This document shows positions 11,881 through 23,349 of a DNA stretch of 64,000 bases, one piece after another. Source of the DNA: Aedes albopictus. Lineage: Eukaryota > Arthropoda > Insecta > Diptera > Culicidae. The notes beneath the pieces were generated by a model, which worked only from the letters and a program-made list of their open reading frames with translations, did no database searches and had not been told where the DNA came from. The stretch lies in assembly GCF_035046485.1 (NCBI RefSeq), contig NC_085137.1, forward strand, positions 131,382,703 through 131,446,702. The letters are read 5' to 3'. How positions within the stretch are numbered: the stretch's first letter is position 1; each line of letters begins with the position of its first letter. A program made the position numbers and the translations under genes.

Positions 11881-12040
11881 GGAATCCCCGTGATGTTAAG
11901 TGTTACCATGATAAACAATTTCCATTTTTTTTGGTTTAATTAAACAATGTTTTAGTAAAGGGCAATTCTCCAAATTTTACGGTAGTTTTATTCGAAACTT
12001 TTTATCTTCTCCCAGTCGTTTCAACTTATGCCGGTGTACT
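11881..12040. other. Junction between satellite and GATA-like tract
   Basis: Unassigned, AT-rich. The end of the satellite is abrupt (GGAATCCCCGTGATG). Confidence 0.5.
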
Positions 12041-12500
12041 TTAGTAAAGAAGATGGCAATTAGACAGCAGAAAATTAGAAGAGAGAATGTAGAGAAAAGA
12101 TAATAGATGATAGAAGATGAAAGATAGAAGATTAAAGACAGGCATAAAATACAGATAAGATAGACGATAGAAAAAGAGATAGTCGTTGACACTGGCCCTT
12201 AACAAAATCCGCTTAATGTGAAGAAGAAGGCGATATAAAGTAGAAAGCAGATGATGAAAATACAAAGAGCCCAAAAAAATTAAAATAAAAAAGATAAAAA
12301 AAAAAGTTTAAAGTGCAAGATGTAAGATGGTGCAAGGTGTAAGATGGGCGATATAAACAGAAGTGGATATAAAATTGAAGGTAGAAGGCAGAAGGAAGTA
12401 GATATCAAATAGATGATAGAAGTTGGAAGATAGAAGACAGAAGCTAGAACACGAAATGTAAAAGACACACAAAAAGGGCAGAAGGCCAAAAATTTAAAAT
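12041..12500. repeat. GATAGAAGA-type repeat, right flank of satellite
   Basis: Purine-rich words (AGATAGAAGATTAAAGA, GATAGAAGTTGGAAGATAG) like those at 7560-8425. The tract runs into the N gap. Confidence 0.75.
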
Positions 12501-13000
12501 NNNNNNNNNNNNNNNNNNNNNNNNNNNNNNNNNNNNNNNNNNNNNNNNNNNNNNNNNNNNNNNNNNNNNNNNNNNNNNNNNNNNNNNNNNNNNNNNNNNN
12601 NNNNNNNNNNNNNNNNNNNNNNNNNNNNNNNNNNNNNNNNNNNNNNNNNNNNNNNNNNNNNNNNNNNNNNNNNNNNNNNNNNNNNNNNNNNNNNNNNNNN
12701 NNNNNNNNNNNNNNNNNNNNNNNNNNNNNNNNNNNNNNNNNNNNNNNNNNNNNNNNNNNNNNNNNNNNNNNNNNNNNNNNNNNNNNNNNNNNNNNNNNNN
12801 NNNNNNNNNNNNNNNNNNNNNNNNNNNNNNNNNNNNNNNNNNNNNNNNNNNNNNNNNNNNNNNNNNNNNNNNNNNNNNNNNNNNNNNNNNNNNNNNNNNN
12901 NNNNNNNNNNNNNNNNNNNNNNNNNNNNNNNNNNNNNNNNNNNNNNNNNNNNNNNNNNNNNNNNNNNNNNNNNNNNNNNNNNNNNNNNNNNNNNNNNNNN
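12501..13000. other. Assembly gap, exactly 500 N
   Basis: Fixed-length run of N. The size is typical of a scaffolding placeholder, so the true distance is unknown. Confidence 0.99.
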
Positions 13001-13013
13001 AACAGAAGCTCTT

Positions 13014-13441
13014 TTTTATTCTTCAACCACTTCACCTAATTTACAGCTCTTTTGTCCACTAGGGCACTGCGTGAGCGATTCCAATTGGCGGGGCTTCACT
13101 TACACTTTGTACAGCGCCTAAATGTATTCCATTCCAATTCTACTATATCAAACTGGTTGCCGTTGCGCTGCTTTCTACCCTGTCCGTCCTTGGATAGAAT
13201 GATGAGCACGAGAATGTTGCTGTGTGGCTCTTGTTCCTTTTCCAGTCCGATTGGGTCCATTATGAGTTGCCGTTAGCCGATATCCAAGGTCCGTTAGAGC
13301 ATATGCTCAGAAGAGAGTCAGGTGTCAGCCGCTCTCGGGAGGAAGAGCAACTGACGAAAAATTGCATGTGCCGGGGCTGGGATCGAACCCATGACCATCC
13401 ACTTATAAAGTCAACGTATAGCCTCAACGCTACGGGCCATC
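13014..13441 (-). mobile_element. tRNA-derived SINE with TSD (family S1)
   Basis: Read on the minus strand it begins at the right with GCCCGTAGCGTTGAGGC, an A-box-like stretch, and carries a B-box-like GGTTCGATCC about 40 nt further. It ends at the left in an A-rich tail (the plus strand begins TTTTTTATTCTTCAACC). A 13-bp duplication AACAGAAGCTCTT flanks it (13001-13013 and 13442-13454). A second copy lies at 40291-40682. It is non-coding and relies on LINE proteins for movement. Confidence 0.88.
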
Positions 13442-13454
13442 AACAGAAGCTCTT

Positions 13455-13600
13455 GGAGGAATCCAAAAAAATAGGTTATGGATGAGTTCCATAAGAAACT
13501 CCTGGAGGAATCAGAGAAGGAACTTATGTAAACATTCCTGAGCGAATTCCAGAGGGATACTCTTCGAACCTGAGCAGAAGGGAATAACAACAGCATAAGG
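13455..13600. repeat. Decayed GGAATTCC-type repeat
   Basis: Words such as CTTGGAGGAATCC and CTCCTGGAGGAATC mark this as part of the dispersed field into which SINE S1 inserted. Confidence 0.65.
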
Positions 13601-13985
13601 AGCTGTCCCGACTAGGCGATCATAACAAAATTATATCATAATATGTTATTATGTTATGCAGATTTTTTCTAACATAGGCAGTTATAATTTAGATGCAGGA
13701 TGTTGTTAAAATAACAAAAATTCTAACTAAAAATCATAAGGGTTCTAACAAAAGTGTATCAGAGTTTGTTACAAATACATCAAAAATATATCAAGCCCTG
13801 TTCTAAGTTTTTGATAAAATATATCAAAATTATAATACAGTTTGATATTTTCAATTAGGGTAAAAATCAAATAGGGTAAAAACTAACTTTTTTTACTCAT
13901 TTTTGGGTAATAACTTTAAGTGTGTTATTCTATTTTTAGAAAATAATAGGTCATATAAAAAAAACTTTCGAGTTCATTATAAAAC

Positions 13986-14063
13986 TTACAAGCATGGAAG
14001 GGATTTGAACCACGAATCCTGCCATCGTGAATTTTCAGTCGCCTTTACCAATGAGGCTATCAC
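13986..14063 (-). repeat. tRNA-like module (SINE remnant), antisense
   Basis: On the minus strand GATAGCCTCATTGGTAAAGG resembles an A box, and GTGGTTCAAATCCCTTCC carries a B-box-like GGTTCAAATCC at the expected spacing. No intact cloverleaf, so not a functional tRNA gene. Confidence 0.6.
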
Positions 14064-14162
14064 AGCACTTGAAGTGAGGGACGAAAGAAGCTTTACTGGT
14101 TCTACGTATTGCCAGTTTCCCTATTCCCCCATCTCTTGTTTGTCAGTCGCAGGACAAAAATA

Positions 14163-14232
14163 GACAGAGATTTGAATGCAAGATCAAACAATGAACCTCT
14201 CTCTCTTACCAACAGCGCTATCGCGGTGCGCA
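14163..14232 (-). repeat. Second tRNA-like module, antisense
   Basis: On the minus strand GATAGCGCTGTTGGTAAGAG resembles an A box and GCATTCAAATCTC a decayed B box. Its closeness to the module at 13986-14063 in the same orientation suggests a dimeric SINE or two related insertions. Confidence 0.5.
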
Positions 14233-15483
14233 GACATGCGCACTGAAACACTAATAACAGTGGTGGCATGGCCCGTCGTCGGCTATTTCCAAGGAGCAAA
14301 GAGAACGACGAAAAAGTTGCTAGGTAGTCGACTATTTATGATTGAGCTTCGTCATGGGGTGTATTTTGGCGGCGACAAAGATTTTTTTCCGGACGGAGAT
14401 GATTTTTATTTTATTTTTTGTTTTTTCGCGCTGCGAGAACGGCGATTATACACGTACATACGTGAGCGAAGGTAAAATGTGGCTTTGTTTTGATTGATCA
14501 CAATTATATCATATGCCGATATGATTACTTCTGCAGATGCTGTTTAGTTTTATTCTGTTTAAGATTATTTTTAGTAATGAAAAAAGATATTTATGATATA
14601 ATGTCAAACAATATATGGTCGAATAATAATAGATCGAAAGAAAAAAGTTATAATAGACAAATGCAATCATCAATTGAGCAGAATTGTCTGTATACATAGT
14701 TGACATTTTTATTGATTAGAATTATTTAGTAGGTATCACATTTGCTATCTCTACGCTCACTAACATTCATTACTTCATAATACATAGTCTGTTCGGTACT
14801 TTTTGACGTTATAATTAGAAGTTGGAATAGCAGTACTGTTAAAATGACATATAAATCCAACTATAAGTTTACTCAATTTTGAGATAAAATAAAAACTCAT
14901 TTGCAGATGTATCACTTTTTAAAGCTAAAATTTTACTTAACCTATAAGAATTGGGAATCGTAGAAAAGTGATAGGATTTTGGCACCGTAACGAGACTGGG
15001 ATATTGAAAGAAGGAAATAAATACTTAGATAAACATATCAATACCTATAATGCTATATTTACCCAAAAACTCAAATTAAAGCAATAAATAAAATAAAAAA
15101 TACGGAAGAGTCTGATAACATTTCTAGAAGTTGCAATGCCTTTATTTTTTACTTCATAATATGAAACAGCAGTCAATAAACTAAAGAAGGTATACTATGT
15201 AATGGTTATATCTGCGATTAATTTTCTTCGATTTTGACAATATTGATCTCTTTTAATCCAGATTTATTTTTTCCATCTAAAACAAATCCGACTGAACCGA
15301 TCTGGTCATCGTGGGTTAAGGAAACCCCGAATTGCCATACGCGTGGAATTTTCCATAGACCAGCTGCAATAGCATATCTGCCCAGCCTAGGCCCAAAGTA
15401 TTGACTTCAAAGTAATCATTACGAAGCATGCTTCACGAGAGACCATGTCTTTTCAATACGCTAACTCCAACAATGACGATAGC

Positions 15484-15720
15484 TTAGAAGCAAAGGGGTG
15501 TAAGTTACAAAAACCCACTTTCGAGTAAATGAGCTTCGAAGTTTTTCACCAGTTTTTCATCCCATTCAAATGTATGGAGTTTCAATATCAACCCAATTTT
15601 CTCTGATTACCGTATTTTTTTCTAATCATCATAAAAATAATCTTTAAAATGTTCCTGAAAGCTTGAAATCTGAAGATTTTTTTATATGCTCAGCTCAAAC
15701 TCGACAAAATGGGCCCCTCA
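15484..15720. mobile_element. Truncated copy of the AGAAGCAAAGGGGTGTAAG MITE
   Basis: Starts TTAGAAGCAAAGGGGTGTAA and follows 54302-54520 (TGTATGGAGTTTCAA, CCCAATTTTCTC, GAAATCTGAAGATTTTT). The right inverted end seen at 54530-54551 is lost. Confidence 0.7.
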
Positions 15721-16370
15721 ATAGCATAAAAACATGTTCCAGAAAATTTGGACTACCGAATACCGCGTAACCCAATCATTCTATTTGCATAACCAATCAA
15801 TAAAAAAAAGACTTCTTATTCAAACGAGTCGAAGTTCACTCAAATCGATTCAAAGTTGAAAACATATGAGTACTTTTCAGTTTTGAGGGTAGCCGGATAC
15901 GCTTCCGGCATTCTACGCAATAAAAACAAGCAAAACTGCAATTGAATGTTTTTTTTATAAATTTTTCAATTACATAGAATAAAACTGTTTCCTTATAAGC
16001 ATTTTTTGATCTTTTACTGCATCCATCGACCATTTGTTCTACAAGCAATGAAAAAAACGAATACATAATCAAATTTCTCTTTTTTTTGTAAAATAGCTAA
16101 AAATTAAAATAATTTCATATTCTAATATAATTATGTTATTTCTTCAACTGATCATTTTGTTCAGTTGCAAAAATAACAAAATTATAACAGAGTTTGTTCT
16201 GATTTATTTGTAACAAAACTAGTTACAAAAGATTATAATATATTTTGCTATAATTTAGTTTGAAAAAGTAATAAACAGTCCATGTCATAACAAAATTATA
16301 ACATAATTTGTTAGTTATATCACATTAAGATATAATTATGATATATTCTTGTTATGTTCATCTAGTCGGG

Positions 16371-17335
16371 GTGTTATTTGGGAAAAATAACTGAATAATA
16401 AAATCGATTATTTTTAAGTTTTAAGCGGCAAAATAACAAATCCCATAACAAAAAAATGTTGCTGGAAATCCAATTCAATAACTTGTTTTGTTAGTTTCAA
16501 TAACAATTTAATAACAGTGAATGCGGAAAATATTTCAATAACAAATTTTGATATTAATATGTAATTGATGATAATCGGAGAGCAGAATTTGCTATGATAT
16601 CAAACTCGTTACTAAATAAATTATAATACTTATTATATAAAATTATTCACTTTGTCTCACAAACCCGCCAATAACATGAGGTTCATCACTCTGACGTAAG
16701 AAATATTTTCAAATGATTGAGAAATACTATATTCGGCTTTTTATTCATTCAGAGATTTGAAGTCGCAAGATAATCTAACTTTAGTAATTTCTATATTATC
16801 AAATACGGCGAGCTTCGATTTCCACCTGTTATTTTTTAAACTGTTATATTTTAATTGTTTTCGGAGCACGTGTTACCTTTGTTTTTTTTTTCAGCATAGA
16901 AACTGAAGAATTTTTAGAATGCTCAACAGTTTTGCAGAAAATTTTTAGGATTGGGATGATTTTTGGAAATATTGTACAGATTATTCTTCCAGAACTTCCA
17001 AGTGATTATGCTGAATACAAAAATGGAACAACACAAAGGGACAGGTCATAATTGTCGAATTGTTTCTGTGATTTCAAAACTTGTTACTGTTGTGCTATTG
17101 CTGATAAGTTGATCAATAGTACAACAATAACTAAACTTGTACTTCAACAAAACATGTTATTTAAATGTAATTTAGTTCATGTATATCAATATGTAGCTTG
17201 ATTATAACAAAATGAGATTGTCCAACAAAATTTGTTATGGAAAAGCTATGCCTTGATAATTTAAGAATAACAAAGCAAGATATAAAAACAGGTTATGTGA
17301 TTTCGTAGTTATTAACTTGCTATTCTCCTCTGCTC
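16371..17335. repeat. ATAACA/TTATAA-rich repeat region
   Basis: AT-rich sequence with many ATAACAAA and TTATAAT words, ending CTCTGCTCGGG (17330-17340) much like the right end of the family E element. Probably further decayed members of that family. No coding signal. Confidence 0.5.
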
Positions 17336-17339
17336 GGGA

Positions 17340-18015
17340 AAAATCTCCGAAGTAACTCATGATAGAATCCCAGAAAAATGGAGAACTTCTGCAGAAATCA
17401 TCGAAGAAACTCTCGAAAAAAAAAATATTTTACTTGATTCAAAATTCTTATCTGAATCTTCATGTTTCGGTCTTAATTGATTCTAGTAATGCTGAAATTT
17501 CCATCAAATCAGTTCTTGCTATATTTGCAGAAGGAACTTAACATAATCAAATTCCAAATTCGATTCTGAAGAGAATCCTTCAGAAGGAATAAAAAAAATG
17601 AAGCCATGGATGAGTTTTATTAGAAAATCCTGGAGGAATCCCAGAAAAAAAATGGAAACAATTCTGAACGAGGTTCATAAGGATTTACTGAATGTGAAAA
17701 ATCGTTAAAAATTTTCAAAAGGAACATCTGCGTGAATCACAAAAGGAACTTCTGGAGAAATTTCAAGAGGATGTCGTGGGTAAAACTTAGAATGGGTTCC
17801 TTAAGCTCCTTAAGGTACTCTTGAAGTAATCTCCGTAGAAATTCCAGGAGGGATTCAGAAAGAGACATTTGGGTTGATCCCACAAGGAACTTTTGAGGAA
17901 ATTGCAAAAGAAACTTCATAAGAAATCCTAGGAGTCAAGAAATTCATTGATATTTATGCAGAAACTTTTCATCGAATTGAAGAAATTTTAAAAGAAGTTC
18001 CAAATAGGAGATTAT
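17340..18015. repeat. Decayed GGAATTCC-type field
   Basis: Words such as CTGGAGGAATCCC and AATTCCAGGAGGGATTC dominate. Short open frames here come from the texture. Confidence 0.65.
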
Positions 18016-18034
18016 ATCAAGTTTATATTGTGCA

Positions 18035-18375
18035 ATATTTTTCCATAATGGTACAAACTAGATGCTGGATGATGTGGAAATAAAATAGTAACAAAAAGTA
18101 TACTGGTCTAATCAAGATAGTAACCCATTTTGTTATAATCAGATCAAAATGATAACAAAATGTGATATAAATTTGAGCTGTTATCTTCTTTCTATCAAAA
18201 TTTGTTATTATTTTGAAACATTATTTTCAAGTTATCGAAGAATCAAAACTGAATTATATTACAATTAGTGAATTAATAACATTTTTAACATGATGTGATA
18301 TAATTTCAGATGAGATGTTATTAGATGTTAAGATGTTGAGCATGATGGTTTGTCACAATAATGTTATATTTTTGT
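18035..18375. repeat. Family E-like ATAACA repeat, partner of 40960-41335
   Basis: Shares TAGATGCWGGATGAWGT, then TAACAAAAAGTAYACYGG and TTTTGTTATAATCAGATC, with 40960-41335 and, more weakly, with 13690-13740. Ends are not clear. Confidence 0.65.
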
Positions 18376-18379
18376 TAGA

Positions 18380-20160
18380 ATCTTCTAGTCAAGAACTCTT
18401 GAAGGAATTGTTGGTGGAACTTCTTGTAGGAATCCCATCGGAATTCTTGGAGAATCGCTGGAGGATATACTGGTGGATTTTTCAGAGAGACGCCTGGAAG
18501 AATTTCGAAGAGAATTTCTGAAAAGCACCCAAAAGAACCTTCTAAAGGAATGCCAAAAGATTTCCTAATGAAATTGAAATTGCAACAGTTTTAGGAATCT
18601 TTCGTAAACTTGACTCAAATATCTCAGTATTGAAAATTATATGATACTTATTGTAGAAACTACTAGGCGAATATTTGAAGAATTCTTGGATGAAGGAATT
18701 GTTGGAGATAATCAAAAAAAAAGCTAAAAGGAGAAATTCTCAGAAGAATTCCAGCAAGATTATTTTTAAGAAAATTTTTGGAATAATTGATGGAACCGTA
18801 TTTAGAGCAATCCATAAAAAAACTCTGAGAGGAATAGTTGGAGAAATTCCTGAAAGAATCCTTGGAGGAATTCCTGTAAAAAATCGTGGAAGATTCATTC
18901 AAGAAGTCTGTGAACAATTTCTGGTTAAAATCTGTAGTTGAATTCCTGGAAAGATCCTCAAAGTAATTTTTAGATGAACTTCTGCAGCAATCTTTGGAAA
19001 TATCTTTGTAGAAATCTATGTCGAAATTGCAGAAATCGTTGAATGATTTTTTTGGAAAGTTCTTGAGAAAACCTTTGGAGGATTTTTTTTGAAGATCTTT
19101 AAAAATACTAAAAAAAATATTGAGATTCCTTGGAGAAATTCTTTATAAATTGCTGAAAGCTTCCTCGGGGAAATTCCTACACAAATATTTGGAGAATTCA
19201 CTAGAGGAATCCTTGAAACAAATCCCAAAGAAGTCCTTGGAGAAATTTCAGGATGACTTATTGGAAAATGTTAGGTGATATCTTCGAAAGAAATTTTGTT
19301 AGAGAGAGATGGTTTGAATCGAAATTAGCATGAGCTACCACTTTGCTTTAATGCTGGCTTAAGTAAAAAATATCCTGGAGAATCCCCGGAGGATGTCTTA
19401 GTAGATTTTTCAGCGATACGCCTGGAGGAATTTCAAAGGGAACTTCTGGAAAGCACACAGAGAACCTACTTAAGAAATGCCAAGAGAATTTTAAAAAAAC
19501 CGGAAAAAATGTGCAACAATTTTAGGGATCTTTCGTCAATCTGACTTGAATGTCAAAATTTTTTGAAGGATTCTCGGAGAAACTCCCAAAGGATTCTCTA
19601 AAAATACTGCCGGATTTTTTCGGTAAATTTCTAGAGTAAAGTAGAGTAGAGTTCTGGAACAATATTTGGTGCAGTCCATAAAGAAATTCCAAGAGGAATC
19701 GTTTTTTTATTTCTAGTTTTTTTTATTAAAAATTCTTAGAGAAATTCTTGAAAAAAATATTGGAGGAATTCCTTTAAAAAACCGTGAATCGTAAAAAAAG
19801 CCAGTGAAGGATTTATGGTAGAAATTTTGGAAAATAAAAGTATGAGAAGAACTTCTACTGCAATCTTTGGAAAAAAAAATCATCGAAATCTATGAAGAAA
19901 TTAATAAATATATAAAAAATGTGTTTGTGAAATCCATAGCAAAATTCCTACAAAAATCTTTAAACGTATTCCTTGATAAATTATAGGGAAAACATTTGAG
20001 GATTTTTAAAAGAATTGAAAAATTATCGGAAAAATCTTGAAGGCGAAGTTCTTTGTGAAATATTTGGATGAATTCGTGAAGTATTGCTGAAGTTCATACA
20101 GGAATTCTTTGATAAAGAAGAGATCCTGCCAGATTTTTTCGGTAAATTTCTAGAGTAAGT
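18380..20160. repeat. Decayed GGAATTCC-type field
   Basis: GAATTCTTGGAG, AAATTCCTGG and similar words in both orientations. No gene is evident. Confidence 0.65.
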
Positions 20161-20164
20161 GCTG

Positions 20165-20365
20165 GAACTAGGGGAAATTGTGTATTTTCGGCAGTTTTGT
20201 TCTCTTCGTCATGAGGGGTTTTTTGAAAGCTGTTGAACTCAGAGTTGGCCTCAAATCCTTCCCAACCAAGCTGAATTATATGACCAAGTTTCAGGAAATT
20301 TGGTCGACAAAAACCCCTCATGACGAAGAGAACAAACCTGCCGAAAATACCCATCGTCACCCTAT
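20165..20365. mobile_element. MITE of family C (about 200 bp)
   Basis: Left TATTTTCGGCAGTTTTGTTC, then CTTCGTCATGAGGGG, pairs with right CCCCTCATGACGAAGAG and CCTGCCGAAAATACCC. The centre carries GAACTCAGAGTTGGCCTC and CTTCCCAACCAAGC. Relatives lie at 33757-33912 and 41584-41728. Confidence 0.85.
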
Positions 20366-20456
20366 ATTACGAACAATCTATAAAAAAAAATTGACGGGAA
20401 TCGTTGAAGATTGTTATAAAAAATACGGGGAGAAATTCCTGTCATAATTTGTGGAA
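20366..20456. repeat. Decayed GGAATTCC-type field
   Basis: Short stretch between two MITEs, texture as on either side. Confidence 0.5.
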
Positions 20457-20775
20457 GAGATTTTGCTGTGAATTCCACAAGGAAACACTTTAATTTTTAC
20501 TTCCCGTGGTGGCTCTAGAGCACCATCGATTTTCGAAGAACTCGAGACGTACGGAATTAAATGGGTATGATGCAATTAGGTTTAGAATATAGAACTTTAA
20601 CGTATTAAGGTTAATCCAACTACTAACTATTTGTTTCAATAGTGGAATTATTGATGAACAATTGATAAAGAATCAAAAACCTATTGATACACAACTTATG
20701 TTTTTCTTGATTTTGAAAAATAGGCGTGTTTTTTTTGCGTGAAAGTGTTTCCTTGTGGAACCACAGCAAAATCTC
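20457..20775. mobile_element. About 319-bp MITE, ends GAGATTTTGCTGTGG
   Basis: Left GAGATTTTGCTGTG, then TTCCACAAGGAAACACTTT, pairs with right AAGTGTTTCCTTGTGG and CACAGCAAAATCTC. It lies inside the GGAATTCC field, which resumes on both sides. The target duplication is not clear. Confidence 0.8.
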
Positions 20776-21010
20776 TACAGGAATAGTTGACGAATTTCTT
20801 GAAAAGTTCTTGAGGTAACTTTTGTAGAAACGCCTTGGGTGATCCTGGAAAAATATTTAAAAAAATCTTTGAACATTTTCAAAAGAAATCTCTGAGGTTT
20901 CTTTGATGAAATTCTTAGTAGAATATTTGGATGAATTCGAGGAATTATCATTCGAGATATTATTACAGGAATTCTTTCATGAATTGCTGAAAGTTTTCTT
21001 GGAGAAATTC
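20776..21010. repeat. Decayed GGAATTCC-type field
   Basis: GGAATTATC, GGAATTCTTTCATG and AAATTCTTAG words. End of the long field. Confidence 0.6.
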
Positions 21011-21076
21011 TTAGAAAAAACAATCGAAAAGTTGAAAAGGTCACAATGAAAGTACATCTACCAAAATATTGTTTAA

Positions 21077-21160
21077 CCTTCCTAGTGCATCACGTTGGTA
21101 GCAGCCCGCTAATGTATGCACAGTTAGGGTCAAAAATGATCCTAATTCACAAGGAGGGTT
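21077..21160. mobile_element. 84-bp piggyBac-like MITE with TTAA target sites
   Basis: CCTTCCTAGTGCAT at the left pairs with AATTCACAAGGAGGG at the right, and both sides are bounded by TTAA (21073-21076 and 21161-21164). TTAA duplication is the hallmark of piggyBac insertions; assigning this tiny element there is inference. Confidence 0.72.
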
Positions 21161-21164
21161 AACA

Positions 21165-21485
21165 GAACCACCATAAGAATTACTTTTGTAAATGATTTCA
21201 TCGAATAATCAAATGCACGAGACTTGACAAAGACCGAAAGGGTACACGCAACCTGTGATTGGCAGATTCTAATACATTTGGGTATGAAACATATACAAAT
21301 ATTGTATTAGGGCCTTGCAAATACAAAAATTGGTAGGTGGCAGTATACCAAAAATTGTATTGGCTTCCTAGAACCTGGAAAAGGAAAATTTCGCATGTGT
21401 GCGTGTGCTCTGTCGCACTGGTTTCTCATTATTTGTTCTATTTTTAGACTGATCATGGCAGCAGCGGCGGCATCAAATACCAATA
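21165..21485. other. Unassigned interval
   Basis: No repeat partner inside the window and no coding signal. Confidence 0.4.
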
Positions 21486-21499
21486 CATGTTTAAAAAGA

Positions 21500-21580
21500 A
21501 ATACGGGCGGCGGCGGGATTCGAACCGAGACACTATCATGGTGATACACGGTATCCTGCGCTCTAACCAGCACGGTTATA
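21500..21580 (-). repeat. tRNA-like module, antisense
   Basis: On the minus strand CCGTGCTGGTTAGAGCGCAG (A-box region) is followed by CTCGGTTCGAATCCCGCC (B-box GGTTCGAATCC). Probably the head of a SINE that was cut by the hAT-like foldback next to it. Confidence 0.65.
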
Positions 21581-22167
21581 ACTGCACATTAGACCTGTTC
21601 ACTTTTTTTGACCTACCCGTGTCACATCAAATTATCAATCCACATGCAAAAACAAGTCTTCAGTCCAAAAATGAGCCAAATTGATAAAGGTTTAGAGGTG
21701 TATCAAATCGATTTTGTGTTTTTTCGAGCATTTTCACGAAAATGTACTTCAATATCCAGAAAATTGCACCAAAAAGGTACCGAAAATACCGTTAAAATAT
21801 AGTTAGAACAATACTCTACAACTTTGCCGAAGACACTACGGTGTTTAAATTGCGTATTTCAAAGTTATTCAACAATTTTCGTTGAAAAATCACCAAAAAA
21901 TACAATATTTTTACGATTTTTCATGTAAAAGTCATGTAATTTTACATTGTTTTAGGTGACTAATTTCATGAGCTATTGCTCCTATGTGTTACGAACATTT
22001 CGTCCATACATCATTTTAGTGTAGAAATTCGTTTTCATTGACTAATTATCAAAAGTTTGTCACGTTGATACTAAAAATTGTACAGAGTTTCCAGCATAAA
22101 ATAAAACAAAGTTACCCATGATTTAAACGTCATTACACTTCTTTGTCTCATCTGCATCAGTTTAAAT

Positions 22168-22232
22168 TTGGTGCAGTTGGTTGAGCATGAGATTGTGGAT
22201 TCGAAGATTCAAGGTTCGAGTCCTGGAATAGC
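22168..22232 (+). repeat. tRNA-like module inside left arm of F2
   Basis: TGGTGCAGTTGGTTGAGC resembles an A box. CAAGGTTCGAGTCCTGG carries a B box (GGTTCGAGTCC) about 35 nt further, followed by a T run. Confidence 0.6.
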
Positions 22233-22689
22233 ATTTTTTTTGCGTCTCGATCCTGCTATAAGTTGATGAAACTACGCACTGCATCTCATTGCAATTTGGC
22301 ATCATAGCATTGTTTCGGAACCGTGGAGTGCATAGTAAGAATGAAGTTTCCCTTCATCGTGTAGTTGTGCTGATTTGTGGGTAGATAGATAACAAGTAAG
22401 CTCTACTCACAGTTGTCTGTAAAATGTTGCATCCAGAAGCAGTTCCATCATCGTATTGAATTGTTTTAGCTAAATTGATCATTATCAAACAGATGCTCAA
22501 TATTTCGCCCAGCTGATATCGTCGACACGATTTATTGCCAACAAGTACAAACTAAATATCTAGCTAGTCCTGGAATGGGCTTAATTTGCAAGTCCCGATC
22601 ATTATTCTTTGGGAGATTGCGTGTAAGTCATGGCAGATTCATCATCCTAACTGCTACAAAGAAAGAAAAAAAAAGTTTATCATGTATTT

Positions 22690-22752
22690 AAGCTTGAACC
22701 TGGGACCTTCTGATCCGGAAGCTCGAGCCTTACCATCTGCACCATTTCTGAT
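22690..22752 (-). repeat. tRNA-like module inside right arm of F2
   Basis: On the minus strand ATGGTGCAGATGGTAAGGC (A-box-like) and CCCAGGTTCAAGCTTAAA (decayed B box). It is the inverted, diverged counterpart of the module at 22168-22232. Confidence 0.55.
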
Positions 22753-23349
22753 ACTTAAATCAAAAGACATTAGAATACGATGGCATGACGTCTTAATCAT
22801 GGGTAACTTTGTTTTAATTCGTGCTGGTAACTCTGTGCGATTTTTAGTATCAACGTGACATACTTTTGATAATTAGTCAATGAAAACGAACTCCTACACA
22901 AAAACGATGTATGGACGAAATGTTCGTTATACAAAGGAGTAATCGCTAATTAATTTAGTCACCTAAAACAATGTAAAACTACATGACTTTCATATGTAAA
23001 ATCGTAAAAATATCGTGTTTTTTCGTGATTTTTTAACTAAAATTGTTGAATAACTTCGAAATACGCAATTTAAACACCGTAGTGTCTTCGGCAAAGTTGT
23101 AGAGTATTGTTCTAACTATATCTTAACGGTATCTCCGGCATCTTTTCGGAGCAATTTTGTGAATTTCTGAGTAAATTTCTGTGAAAACGGCTAAAAAAAC
23201 ACAAAATCGATTTGATACACCTTTAAATCTTCATCAATTTGGCTCAATTTTGGACTGAAGACTTGGTTTTGCATGTGGATTGATAATTTGATGTGTCACG
23301 GAGAATCGGAGAAAAAAAGTTTCAAAGTGAACAGGTCTACTGCACATGA

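Larger units (their letters stand above)
13607..16370. mobile_element. 2.76-kb terminal-inverted-repeat element, ends CCCGACTAG (family E)
   Basis: Left CCCGACTAGGCGATCATAAC and right GTTATGTTCATCTAGTCGGG are inverted, followed on both sides by AT-rich sequence full of ATAACA/TTATAA words. No target duplication is clear. Inside lie two antisense tRNA-like modules (13986-14063 and 14163-14232) and a truncated copy of the MITE at 54304-54551. There is no transposase-like frame, so it is non-autonomous or a composite. The stretch 14240-15480 is otherwise unassigned. Confidence 0.65.
21590..23339. mobile_element. 1,750-bp hAT-like foldback F2, TSD CTGCACAT
   Basis: Termini are TAGACCTGTTCAC and GTGAACAGGTCTA, with arms of roughly 600-700 bp. 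The 8-bp CTGCACAT flanks both sides (21582-21589 and 23340-23347) and fits the hAT target pattern nTnnnnAn. Each arm has the recurrent CTTCGGCAAAGTTG motif (21818-21836 antisense, 23083-23100 sense). Each arm also holds a diverged tRNA-like module facing inward (about 22168-22232 and about 22690-22752). No transposase frame. Confidence 0.92.

Noticed and set aside
9720..11939. 739-codon frame of RNSSGDSF repeats as a gene
   Set aside because: It follows the 24-bp satellite period, overlaps a 597-codon antisense frame of the same origin, and has no non-repeat domain.
12280..13035. 251-codon minus-strand frame
   Set aside because: Most of it is the 500-N gap. The remaining residues come from the GATA-like tract and a SINE tail.
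14020..14061. Functional tRNA gene candidates at the tRNA-like modules
   Set aside because: A and B boxes are decayed and no acceptor or anticodon stem fits a full cloverleaf. A SINE origin is simpler.
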